Below the pieces are notes generated by a model. That model did no database searches. It was not told where the DNA came from and worked only from the letters and a program-made list of their open reading frames with translations. From positions 184,449-248,448 of the forward strand of contig NZ_REFH01000011.1 of assembly GCF_003688495.1 (NCBI RefSeq): a stretch of 64,000 nt of DNA. The letters are read 5' to 3'. The DNA is from Flavobacterium weaverense (GTDB lineage Bacteria > Bacteroidota > Bacteroidia > Flavobacteriales > Flavobacteriaceae). This document shows positions 57,278 through 64,000 of this stretch, piece by piece; positions within the stretch are counted from its first letter, which is position 1; each line of letters opens with the position of its first letter. The translations under genes and the position numbers were made by a program.

Positions 57278-58618
57278 TTGAGAAATATTCTAATAATCGA
57301 CGATGAAGAAAAGTTAAGAGGTCTTCTAGCTCGAATTGTAAAGTCAGAAGGTTTTGTAGTTTTGGAAGCAGCAGATTTAAAATCTGGTTTCAAGAAATTA
57401 GAACAAAATGAAATTGATGTTGTCCTTTGTGACGTAAAACTCCCTGATGGCAACGGCGTTGAATTTCTCGAGAAAATTAAAGCTAGTTTCCCCTTAACAG
57501 AAGTGATTTTGTTAACCGCCTACGGTAAAATCTCCGATGGTGTGCAAGCCATGAAAAATGGTGCTTTTGATTACATTGTAAAAGGCGATGATAATGATAA
57601 AATAATTCCACTTTTATACAAAGCAATTGAGAAGGTTACTCTTCAGCAAAAAATTAAACAGCTAGAAAAACGAATTTCAAAAAAGTATTCTTTTGACGCA
57701 ATTATTGGAAAATCAAAAGGGTTGGAACAAGTTATCGAGTTATCCAAAAAAGTAGCTAAAACAGATTCTAGCGTACTTTTAACTGGAGAAACCGGAACTG
57801 GTAAAGAGGTTTTTGCGCAAGCGATTCATGAGAACAGCACTAGAGCAGGAAAATCATTTGTGGCCTTAAATTGCAGCACCTTTAGCAAAGAACTTTTAGA
57901 AAGTGAATTGTTTGGTCATAAACAAGGGTCATTTACTGGCGCTATAAAAGATAAAAAAGGTTTTATAGAAGAAGCTAATGGCGGAACCTTATTTCTAGAT
58001 GAAATTGGCGAAATGCCAATTGATTTACAAGCTAAATTACTTCGTGTTCTTGAAACGAGTGAATACATTCCTGTTGGAGATTCTACACCAAAAAAATCAA
58101 ATTTCCGCTTGATTGCTGCTACCAATAGAAATTTGAAAACAGAAAGTGACGAAAAACGCTTTCGTCAAGATTTATATTTTAGATTAAATATTTTTGAGAT
58201 TACTATTCCACCTTTACGAGAACGAATCAAAGATATTGAACCATTGACTCATTATTTCGTAAGTCAGTTTGCTGAAAAAATGAATCGACAAAAATTACAA
58301 ATTGACAAAGATTTTTTGCAAAAATTAGAAGTCTATCAATGGCCTGGAAATGTTAGAGAATTAAAAAACGTAATCGAACGCTCCGTAATTTTATGTAATA
58401 ACGATCTTTTGACGCCAGAATTACTACCGTACGAAATGCAACATCAAACGGATAAAAATATTAAAAATTTATCCGCATTTTCTATGCAAAGTATAGAAAA
58501 ACTGCATATCCAGAAAGTAATGAATTATACTAGAGGAAATAAAGCTGAAGCAGCTCGTTTACTCGAAATTGGTATTGCAACCTTATATCGAAAATTAGAA
58601 GAATACAACATTCAATAA
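57278..58618 (+). CDS. NtrC-type sigma-54-dependent response regulator
   Basis: The 446-aa protein starts with TTG at 57278; an in-frame TAA stands 15 nt upstream and no ATG is available. Residues 1-120 are a receiver (RNILIIDDEE, phosphoacceptor VVLCDVKLPDG), 140-370 the AAA+ domain with Walker A GETGTGKE, the sigma-54 contact loop GSFTGA (usual GAFTGA) and Walker B GGTLFLDEIGE, and the last 45 a Fis-type helix (GNKAEAARLLEIGIATLYRK). It lies just before the kdp operon in the same direction and is the obvious candidate regulator of it. Its histidine kinase is not in the window and may lie beyond kdpC. Confidence 0.93.
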   Translation: MRNILIIDDEEKLRGLLARIVKSEGFVVLEAADLKSGFKKLEQNEIDVVLCDVKLPDGNGVEFLEKIKASFPLTEVILLTAYGKISDGVQAMKNGAFDYIVKGDDNDKIIPLLYKAIEKVTLQQKIKQLEKRISKKYSFDAIIGKSKGLEQVIELSKKVAKTDSSVLLTGETGTGKEVFAQAIHENSTRAGKSFVALNCSTFSKELLESELFGHKQGSFTGAIKDKKGFIEEANGGTLFLDEIGEMPIDLQAKLLRVLETSEYIPVGDSTPKKSNFRLIAATNRNLKTESDEKRFRQDLYFRLNIFEITIPPLRERIKDIEPLTHYFVSQFAEKMNRQKLQIDKDFLQKLEVYQWPGNVRELKNVIERSVILCNNDLLTPELLPYEMQHQTDKNIKNLSAFSMQSIEKLHIQKVMNYTRGNKAEAARLLEIGIATLYRKLEEYNIQ

Positions 58619-58649
58619 AAGCCTATCATTTCAATAAAAGCCTATCATT
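58612..58649. repeat. 19-bp tandem duplication across the response-regulator stop codon
   Basis: TCAATAAAAGCCTATCATT occurs twice in direct succession (58612-58630, 58631-58649). The first copy contains the stop codon TAA of the regulator gene, the second forms the left arm of its terminator. Confidence 0.8.
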
Positions 58650-58665
58650 TTGATAGGCTTTTTTT
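58637..58665 (+). terminator. Rho-independent terminator after the response regulator
   Basis: AAAGCCTATCA and TGATAGGCTTT form an 11-bp perfect stem with a TTT loop, followed by T residues. It separates the regulator from the kdp group, so the two are probably transcribed independently. Confidence 0.85.
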
Positions 58666-58742
58666 ATGTCTTTTTTTTAGTAAAATTTACAAGTACAACG
58701 CTAACAGCGCCTTACATGATTTAATATTTATTGGAACGTATT

Positions 58743-58759
58743 TTGGCACAAGGGAAGAG
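58743..58759 (+). promoter_or_regulatory. Possible sigma-54 promoter of the kdp group
   Basis: TTGGCAC matches the -24 element perfectly, but the -12 position reads AAGAG instead of TTGCA. It lies between the NtrC-type regulator's terminator and the first small gene, 20-36 bp before its ATG. Confidence 0.3.
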
Positions 58760-58778
58760 AACATAAAAATTCATACTA

Positions 58779-59060
58779 ATGAAAAATCAAGTAACTACCA
58801 TTTACAAACAAGCCGAACGGTTGGCGGAAATTACCAAGACATTTATTATTTCTGGAAATATCATTCGGGCAAAAAAATGTTTACAAATTGCTGACGAATT
58901 ATTATTAAACGGCAGTAACGAAACTAAAAATGCGATTTCGAATGTCTATGTTTTTTCGGTTTCCACTTTTATGGAACTGCGTCACTGTAGCATTTCCAAC
59001 CTTTTTCCTCAAAATTTAAAATTAGAATACAACAAACAAATCAATGCTCTAGGAGTTTGA
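58779..59060 (+). CDS. Small helical protein at the head of the kdp operon
   Basis: The 93-aa product is helical and basic (TIYKQAERLAEITKTFIISG, RAKKCLQIADELLLNGSN). It shares a T-[KR]-N-A-I-x-N motif and general layout with the 119-aa protein encoded at 59202, so the two look related. Small proteins like this precede kdp genes in other flavobacteria; function unknown. It may bind or regulate the Kdp complex or its signalling; no evidence beyond position. Confidence 0.65.
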   Translation: MKNQVTTIYKQAERLAEITKTFIISGNIIRAKKCLQIADELLLNGSNETKNAISNVYVFSVSTFMELRHCSISNLFPQNLKLEYNKQINALGV

Positions 59061-59115
59061 GGCAGATCATTTTAAAAGTGACACTCTGAATTTCATTAAT
59101 CTAAATTTATTTACT

Positions 59116-59199
59116 ATGCTAACTATTATCCTCGTTGCACTCGGTTTATTCTGCTTTTGGTTGCTCTATCTCTCTATTAATTATTTTGACAACATTTAA
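59116..59199 (+). CDS. 27-aa single-span membrane peptide (KdpF-like)
   Basis: ATG to TAA encodes MLTIILVALGLFCFWLLYLS followed by INYFDNI. It is almost entirely one hydrophobic helix, like KdpF, but it lies upstream of the real KdpF. It is 2 bp before the next gene, in a tightly packed group, which supports it being translated. Confidence 0.5.
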   Translation: MLTIILVALGLFCFWLLYLSINYFDNI

Positions 59200-59201
59200 C
59201 A

Positions 59202-59561
59202 ATGAAAACAAAAATTTACGAGGCTATCCAGCAATGGATTCCCGAGTCAAAAAACTGGACTGATTTTCCACCCACGAGTGATGAGACCATCAATCAGTAC
59301 GCACTTTTAAAACGTGTTGCAAGGTTTTGTATTGAAAAGATGGATTCATCAGATGAAGATGAGGCTGAATCAGCCAAAGAAGTTATCAGAGTGATTAACC
59401 TGCTTTATGAAAGTGGAAATCACTACACTCGAAATGCAATTGAAAACGAATTCTTTACTGAATTAATCACTCAAGAAAATCCTGCCAGTTTAAAGAAGCA
59501 TTTGGATTTTTTTTCTAAAGAATCAAAACAAGGTTACATAAGAACCCTACTAGAAAACTAA
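59202..59561 (+). CDS. DUF7674-like small cytosolic protein
   Basis: The 119-aa protein is acidic and helical (FCIEKMDSSDEDEAESAKEV) and ends with HLDFFSKESKQGYIRTLLEN. The conserved TRNAIENEFFTEL segment resembles the end of the 93-aa protein upstream. Such proteins occur in kdp operons of Bacteroidota. No catalytic motif; function unknown. It is followed 6 bp on by kdpF. Confidence 0.65.
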   Translation: MKTKIYEAIQQWIPESKNWTDFPPTSDETINQYALLKRVARFCIEKMDSSDEDEAESAKEVIRVINLLYESGNHYTRNAIENEFFTELITQENPASLKKHLDFFSKESKQGYIRTLLEN

Positions 59562-59567
59562 AAAATT

Positions 59568-59645
59568 ATGACCGCATTATTTATTATCGCAATTGCAGTT
59601 TTTATCTACATCTGTTATGTATTACTAAAACCTGAAAAATTTTAG
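59568..59645 (+). CDS. kdpF: Potassium-transporting ATPase KdpF subunit
   Basis: The 25-aa peptide MTALFIIAIAVFIYICYVLL plus KPEKF is a single membrane helix with the KPE(K/R)F ending typical of KdpF, which stabilises the KdpABC complex in the inner membrane. It lies 35 bp before kdpA. It is too short for most gene finders. Confidence 0.85.
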   Translation: MTALFIIAIAVFIYICYVLLKPEKF

Positions 59646-59680
59646 CACAAAAAGAATAATCAAACCCTTAATACTAAAAA

Positions 59681-61369
59681 ATGAATACAGAAATATTAGG
59701 AATTGTAGCCATGTTCTTGCTCACTTTAGCACTGGCTATTCCGTTAGGAAAATATATTTCCAAGGTTTACGGAATGGAGAAAACTTGGCTGGATTTTATA
59801 TTTAATCCACTTGAGAAAATGTTCTTCAAATTAAGTGGCGTTAATCCAGCTATAGAAATGAACTGGAAACAACACTTGAAAGCCTTACTAACCATAAACT
59901 TAATATGGTTTATCTTAGGAATGATTATCATGATGACCATGGGAAGTTTACCATTAAATCCAGATGGAAATCCAAGTATGTCAGCGGACTTAGCTTTTAA
60001 CACCGTGATCTCGTTCGTAGTCAATTGTAACTTACAACATTATTCAGGCGAAACGGGAATAACATATCTAGGACAATTTTATTTGATGTTCCTGCAATTT
60101 GTAAGTGCAGCAACGGGAATGGCAGCTGCAGTTGTTGTGTTTAGAGCTTTCCGAGATAAAACTACAACAGAATTAGGTAACTTTTACACCTATTTCATGA
60201 AATCTTGTACTCGCATATTGTTACCCCTTTCTTTTGTTGTTGCTATTCTTTTGGTTTTCCAAGGAACTCCAATGACATTTGACGGTAAAGATACGATCAC
60301 GACATTGCAAGGTGATGTTCAAAATGTTTCTACCGGACCTGCAGCAGGATTTGTTGCCATCAAACACATTGGTACAAATGGTGGTGGATTTTTTGGTACA
60401 AATGGCGCGCATCCGCTTGAGAATCCAACTTACTTCTCTAATATGTTAGAGATGTGGGCTCAAATGATTATTCCTTTTGCTATGATATTTGCTTTTGGAT
60501 ATTTCATTAAAAGAAAAAAGTTTTCTTGGATGATTTTCGGGGTAATGACTATTGGCTTTTTTGCCTTAGCTATTCCTAACGTAGTAAATGAAATGAGTGG
60601 AAACCCAATGATTGAAAAAATGGGAATTGACACTTCGCTTGGAGCGATGGAAGGAAAAGAAACACGAATAGGTGCCGCTGCAACAGGTTATTGGAGTATT
60701 GCTACTACCGTGATTTCAACGGGATCTGTAAATTCAATGCACGATAGTAGTATGCCCCTTTCAGGAATGAACGAATTGCTTGCCATGATGATTAATAGCT
60801 TTTATGGCGGAGTTGGTGTTGGAATTTTAAACTTCTTCATCTTTATCATTCTGGCGGTTTTCATTAGTGGATTAATGGTCGGTAGGACACCCGAATTCTT
60901 TGGTAAAAAAGTCGAAGCTCGGGAAATGAAAATAGCCATGATTATCGCGTTAATGCACCCGTTCTTAATATTAGTTGGAACTGCACTAACTGCCGCAATG
61001 CCAGAATACGGTACTGCGACCTTAAATAATCCAGGATTTCATGGCTTAAGTGAGATGCTTTACGAATTTACTTCTGCCTCAGCAAATAATGGTAGTGGAT
61101 TTGAAGGATTGGGTGACAATACCGTTTGGTGGAACGTTTCAACAGGAATCGTTTTGATTTTAGCACGTTTTCTACCTATTATAGGGCCTGTAGCAATTGC
61201 TGGATTATTGGCACAGAAGAAATTTATTCCGGAAGGAGAAGGAACGTTAAAAACGGATACAGCAACTTTTGGTTTAGTAACCTTGACTGTAATTGTGATT
61301 ATTGCCGCGTTAGCCTTTTTCCCTGTGTTAGCCTTAGGACCGATAGCTGAATATTTTACCATTTACTAA
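59681..61369 (+). CDS. kdpA: Potassium-transporting ATPase KdpA subunit
   Basis: The 562-aa protein matches KdpA (557 aa in E. coli): ten membrane helices and four selectivity-filter-like segments, among them NCNLQHYSGETG, GTNGGGFFGTNGAHP, GSVNSMHDSSMPLSG and TSASANNGSGFEGL. It is the K+-binding and translocating subunit of the high-affinity uptake system. It is followed 12 bp on by kdpB. Confidence 0.98.
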   Translation: MNTEILGIVAMFLLTLALAIPLGKYISKVYGMEKTWLDFIFNPLEKMFFKLSGVNPAIEMNWKQHLKALLTINLIWFILGMIIMMTMGSLPLNPDGNPSMSADLAFNTVISFVVNCNLQHYSGETGITYLGQFYLMFLQFVSAATGMAAAVVVFRAFRDKTTTELGNFYTYFMKSCTRILLPLSFVVAILLVFQGTPMTFDGKDTITTLQGDVQNVSTGPAAGFVAIKHIGTNGGGFFGTNGAHPLENPTYFSNMLEMWAQMIIPFAMIFAFGYFIKRKKFSWMIFGVMTIGFFALAIPNVVNEMSGNPMIEKMGIDTSLGAMEGKETRIGAAATGYWSIATTVISTGSVNSMHDSSMPLSGMNELLAMMINSFYGGVGVGILNFFIFIILAVFISGLMVGRTPEFFGKKVEAREMKIAMIIALMHPFLILVGTALTAAMPEYGTATLNNPGFHGLSEMLYEFTSASANNGSGFEGLGDNTVWWNVSTGIVLILARFLPIIGPVAIAGLLAQKKFIPEGEGTLKTDTATFGLVTLTVIVIIAALAFFPVLALGPIAEYFTIY

Positions 61370-61381
61370 AAAGAATTTAAA

Positions 61382-63391
61382 ATGAATAAAGATCAATCCT
61401 TATTTCAAAAAGACATCATGCAACAAGCATTGGTAAAGTCTTTTGTGAAATTGAATCCGAAACTGATGTTTCGAAATCCGGTAATGTTTACGGTAGAAAT
61501 TGGAACGTTTGTAATGCTAATCGTTTCCATTTGGACCTTGACTGGCGAAACCTCACAAGGTAGCTTTGGATATAATTTTGTGGTATTCCTAGTCTTATTG
61601 TTGACGTTGTTGTTTGCTAATTTTGCAGAAGCAATTGCCGAAGCAAGAGGAAAAGCACAAGCGGACAGTCTGCGAAAAACACGAGAAGAAACGCCTGCAA
61701 CGTTGAAAAGTGGTGAAAAAATATCTTCTTCCCAACTTAAAAAAGGCGATTTATTTGTGTGCGAAGCCGGCGATATTATTCCAACTGATGGAGAAATCGT
61801 AGAAGGTTTGGCAACTATTGATGAAAGTGCTATTACAGGTGAATCGGCTCCAGTGATTAGAGAATCTGGTGGTGACAAAAGTTCCGTTACTGGTGGTACA
61901 AAAGTACTCTCTGACCGAATTGTAGTAGAAGTTACTAACGAACCAGGCGAAAGTTTTTTAGATAAAATGATTGCTTTAGTGGAAGGAGCTTCACGCCAAA
62001 AAACACCAAACGAAATCGCTTTGACCATTTTACTTGCTGGATTTACTTTAGTGTTTATTATTGTTTGTGTGACTTTAAAACCATTAGCAGATTATTCGAA
62101 TGTAAATATTACAATTGCTTCTTTTATTGCATTATTCGTTTGCCTGATTCCAACAACTATTGGTGGACTTTTATCAGCAATTGGAATTGCCGGAATGGAC
62201 AGAGCTTTGAGAGCAAATGTAATCACGAAAAGTGGTAGAGCGGTTGAAACTGCTGGAGATATTGACGTATTGCTTTTAGATAAAACGGGAACAATTACAA
62301 TTGGGAACCGAAAAGCAACACATTTCTATCCAGCGCCAGGGATTTCAGAAGCTCAATTGATCAAAGCTGCTTTTTTAAGTTCAATTTCGGATGAAACACC
62401 AGAAGGAAAATCAATTGTTGAATTATCAAAAATAGATCCTTCGACTTTTCAAAATAGTAACGCACAATTTATCAAGTTTACAGCAGAAACGAGAAGTTCA
62501 GGAATCAATTTCGATTCAACTCGTATTAGAAAAGGAGCTACTGATGCTATTAAAAACATGGTGACAAATGCTGGAAATCCTTTTCCAACCGAACTTTTAG
62601 ACCAAGTAAAAGTAATTGCTGAAAATGGCGGAACACCTTTAGTAGTTTCTGAAAATGAGGTAGCTCTTGGAGTCATCGAACTGCAAGATATCATTAAAAC
62701 AGGGATGTTCGAACGATTTGAACGCCTTCGTAAAATGGGGATTAAAACCGTAATGGTTACAGGCGATAATCCTTTGACTGCCAAATTTATTGCTGAAAAA
62801 GCTGGGGTTGATGACTTTATTGCTGAAGCGAAACCTGAAGATAAGATGAACTACATCAAGCAAGAGCAAATGGCGGGTCGTTTAGTCGCTATGATGGGAG
62901 ATGGTACCAATGATGCTCCTGCCCTTGCCCAAGCAGATGTAGGTGTTGCCATGAATAGCGGAACACAAGCTGCTAAAGAAGCGGGAAATATGGTTGATTT
63001 AGACAATGATCCAACTAAATTAATTGAAATCGTAGAAATTGGAAAACAGTTATTAATGACTCGCGGAACGCTTACCACGTTTAGTATTGCCAATGATGTT
63101 GCAAAATATTTCGCCATCATTCCAGCTTTATTTATTACGGCTATTCCAGCGCTTCAAGGATTGAACATAATGCACTTACACAGCCCTGAAAGTGCGATAC
63201 TTTCAGCTGTAATCTTCAACGCAATCATTATTCCTTTCTTAATTCCACTGGCTTTAAAAGGAGTGAGTTACAAACCAATTGGAGCTAGTGCTTTGTTGAG
63301 AAGAAACCTTTTACTTTTTGGTGTCGGTGGAATTATTGTTCCCTTCATCGGTATCAAACTGATTGATATTGTAGTTGCATTGTTTATATAA
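61382..63391 (+). CDS. kdpB: Potassium-transporting P-type ATPase KdpB subunit
   Basis: The 669-aa P-type ATPase (682 aa in E. coli) has the actuator motif [14 protein letters not shown], the phosphorylation motif [37 protein letters not shown] and [19 protein letters not shown]. It hydrolyses ATP and couples the energy to K+ passage through KdpA. The stop is followed by a repeat-containing 160-bp spacer before kdpC, unlike the tight joints of the other genes. Confidence 0.98.
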   Translation: MNKDQSLFQKDIMQQALVKSFVKLNPKLMFRNPVMFTVEIGTFVMLIVSIWTLTGETSQGSFGYNFVVFLVLLLTLLFANFAEAIAEARGKAQADSLRKTREETPATLKSGEKISSSQLKKGDLFVCEAGDIIPTDGEIVEGLATIDESAITGESAPVIRESGGDKSSVTGGTKVLSDRIVVEVTNEPGESFLDKMIALVEGASRQKTPNEIALTILLAGFTLVFIIVCVTLKPLADYSNVNITIASFIALFVCLIPTTIGGLLSAIGIAGMDRALRANVITKSGRAVETAGDIDVLLLDKTGTITIGNRKATHFYPAPGISEAQLIKAAFLSSISDETPEGKSIVELSKIDPSTFQNSNAQFIKFTAETRSSGINFDSTRIRKGATDAIKNMVTNAGNPFPTELLDQVKVIAENGGTPLVVSENEVALGVIELQDIIKTGMFERFERLRKMGIKTVMVTGDNPLTAKFIAEKAGVDDFIAEAKPEDKMNYIKQEQMAGRLVAMMGDGTNDAPALAQADVGVAMNSGTQAAKEAGNMVDLDNDPTKLIEIVEIGKQLLMTRGTLTTFSIANDVAKYFAIIPALFITAIPALQGLNIMHLHSPESAILSAVIFNAIIIPFLIPLALKGVSYKPIGASALLRRNLLLFGVGGIIVPFIGIKLIDIVVALFI

Positions 63392-63396
63392 AAAAT

Positions 63397-63424
63397 AGTG
63401 AAGAGTGAAGAGTGAAGAGTGAAT
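63397..63424. repeat. Short tandem repeat between kdpB and kdpC
   Basis: AGTGAAG is repeated four times in tandem (last unit AGTGAAT), and a partial copy follows at about 63432. It begins 6 bp after the kdpB stop. Confidence 0.8.
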
Positions 63425-63500
63425 AGCAAAAAGTGAAGACTAAAGACTTTACTGTTCAGAACTTTTCAAAAAAATTAAAAAAAAAATATTCTAAGCTCGG

Positions 63501-63522
63501 CTCCTCTCTTTTTTGAGAGGAG
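63501..63522. repeat. Hairpin between kdpB and kdpC
   Basis: CTCCTCTC and GAGAGGAG form an 8-bp perfect stem with a TTTTTT loop, within GCTCGGCTCCTCTC. Such G+C-richer imperfect repeats are scattered through flavobacterial genomes. There is no long T-run after it, so it may stabilise or space the transcript and not terminate it. Confidence 0.6.
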
Positions 63523-63551
63523 TTAAAGTGAGGATAAAAAAAATAGAAATT

Positions 63552-64000
63552 ATGAAAGATAATTTAATAAAAGGAATAAGAATGACCTTGGTGTTACTGG
63601 TGCTTTTCACAGTAATTTATCCACTATCGGTATGGGCAGTTGCTCAATTAGCGCCTAATAATGGAAAAGGCGAAATCGTGTCTTATAAACAAACCAAAGG
63701 ATACGCTAACATTGGACAAAGCTTTACGAAAGACGAATACTTCTGGGGACGACCATCAGCCGTAGACTATAATGCTGCTGGATCAGGAGCAAGTAATAAA
63801 GGAGCTTCAAATGAAGAATATCTAGCCGTAGTGCAAGGTCGAATTGATACTTTTTTACTTAAAAATCCAAGTGTAAAAAAGTTAGAAATTCCAGTTGATT
63901 TAGTAACAGCAAGCGGAAGTGGATTAGATCCTAATATTTCAGTTGCAAGCGCTAAAATACAAATTGCAAGGATTCAGAAAGCAAGAAATATAGATCCTGA
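63552..64000 (+). CDS. kdpC: Potassium-transporting ATPase KdpC subunit (partial, 3' end beyond window)
   Basis: The 149 visible codons begin MKDNLIKGIRMTLVLLVLFT with a single N-terminal membrane anchor, followed by ANIGQSFTKDEYFWGRPSAV, NAAGSGASNKGASNEEYL and the ending ASGSGLDPNISVASAKIQ, all typical KdpC. The C-terminal part lies beyond the window. The subunit raises the ATP affinity of KdpB. Confidence 0.95.
   Translation, partial: MKDNLIKGIRMTLVLLVLFTVIYPLSVWAVAQLAPNNGKGEIVSYKQTKGYANIGQSFTKDEYFWGRPSAVDYNAAGSGASNKGASNEEYLAVVQGRIDTFLLKNPSVKKLEIPVDLVTASGSGLDPNISVASAKIQIARIQKARNIDP

Noticed and set aside
1..64000. CRISPR arrays, tRNA or rRNA genes
   Set aside because: No regularly spaced repeats and no recognisable tRNA arms or rRNA segments were seen while reading the window; a tRNA covariance-model scan would be needed to be certain.

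Overview
The window looks like a chromosomal segment of a Bacteroidota bacterium, most likely a Flavobacterium or close relative. The reasons are the low G+C, SusC/SusD and other TonB-dependent receptors, many short lipoproteins and Sec/Tat leaders, RidA, urease and Kdp genes of flavobacterial type, and a promoter of the flavobacterial form (TTG, 18 nt, TAnnTTTG) in front of the first receptor. All identifications rest on reading the sequence and on family knowledge; no database search was made.

Layout. 1-3016: a PepSY membrane protein (cut by the window edge) and a siderophore-type TonB receptor, together an iron uptake unit. 3017-6307: a decayed stretch with a broken SRAP gene, an IS1182-type transposase remnant joined to an unknown remnant, and empty AT-rich DNA. 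6308-11213: DUF3891 protein, hybrid histidine kinase, Gre-like factor and GNAT acetyltransferase. 11281-13044: a cassette-like insertion (lipoprotein gene between 13-bp direct repeats, with a G+C-richer 180-bp tail) beside a serine recombinase and a perfect palindrome.

14627-33372: a polysaccharide/glycoside utilisation locus. A LacI regulator, SusC, SusD, an Asp-box beta-propeller protein, a DUF1080 (3-keto-glycoside hydrolase type) lipoprotein, an exported Gfo/Idh/MocA oxidoreductase, a DapA-family aldolase, a sodium/sugar symporter, L-fucose/D-arabinose isomerase and a ribulokinase-type kinase are all on the minus strand; a GMC oxidoreductase with its gluconate-dehydrogenase-type small subunit diverges from them. 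The set suggests glycan import, oxidative (3-keto) cleavage of a glycoside, uptake of the released sugar, isomerisation and phosphorylation.

33630-54873: a 21-kb segment bracketed by two nearly identical direct copies of an IS3-family element. It holds an AraC/heme-lipoprotein/DoxX/chromate-transporter group, a protein made of three fused RidA domains, and a complete urease locus (ureABC, an outer-membrane protein, ureEFGD, a nickel permease, a urea channel, a TonB receptor and a DUF2490 protein). The outer flanks of both IS copies are broken genes (a DsbD-like 3' end and an AcfC-like binding protein), and no target duplications are visible, so this part has been rearranged.

54995-64000: a HipBA toxin-antitoxin pair with a likely operator, then an NtrC-type response regulator followed by the potassium-uptake kdp operon (small DUF proteins, a 27-aa membrane peptide, kdpF, kdpA, kdpB, start of kdpC). 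No rRNA, tRNA or CRISPR array was seen.
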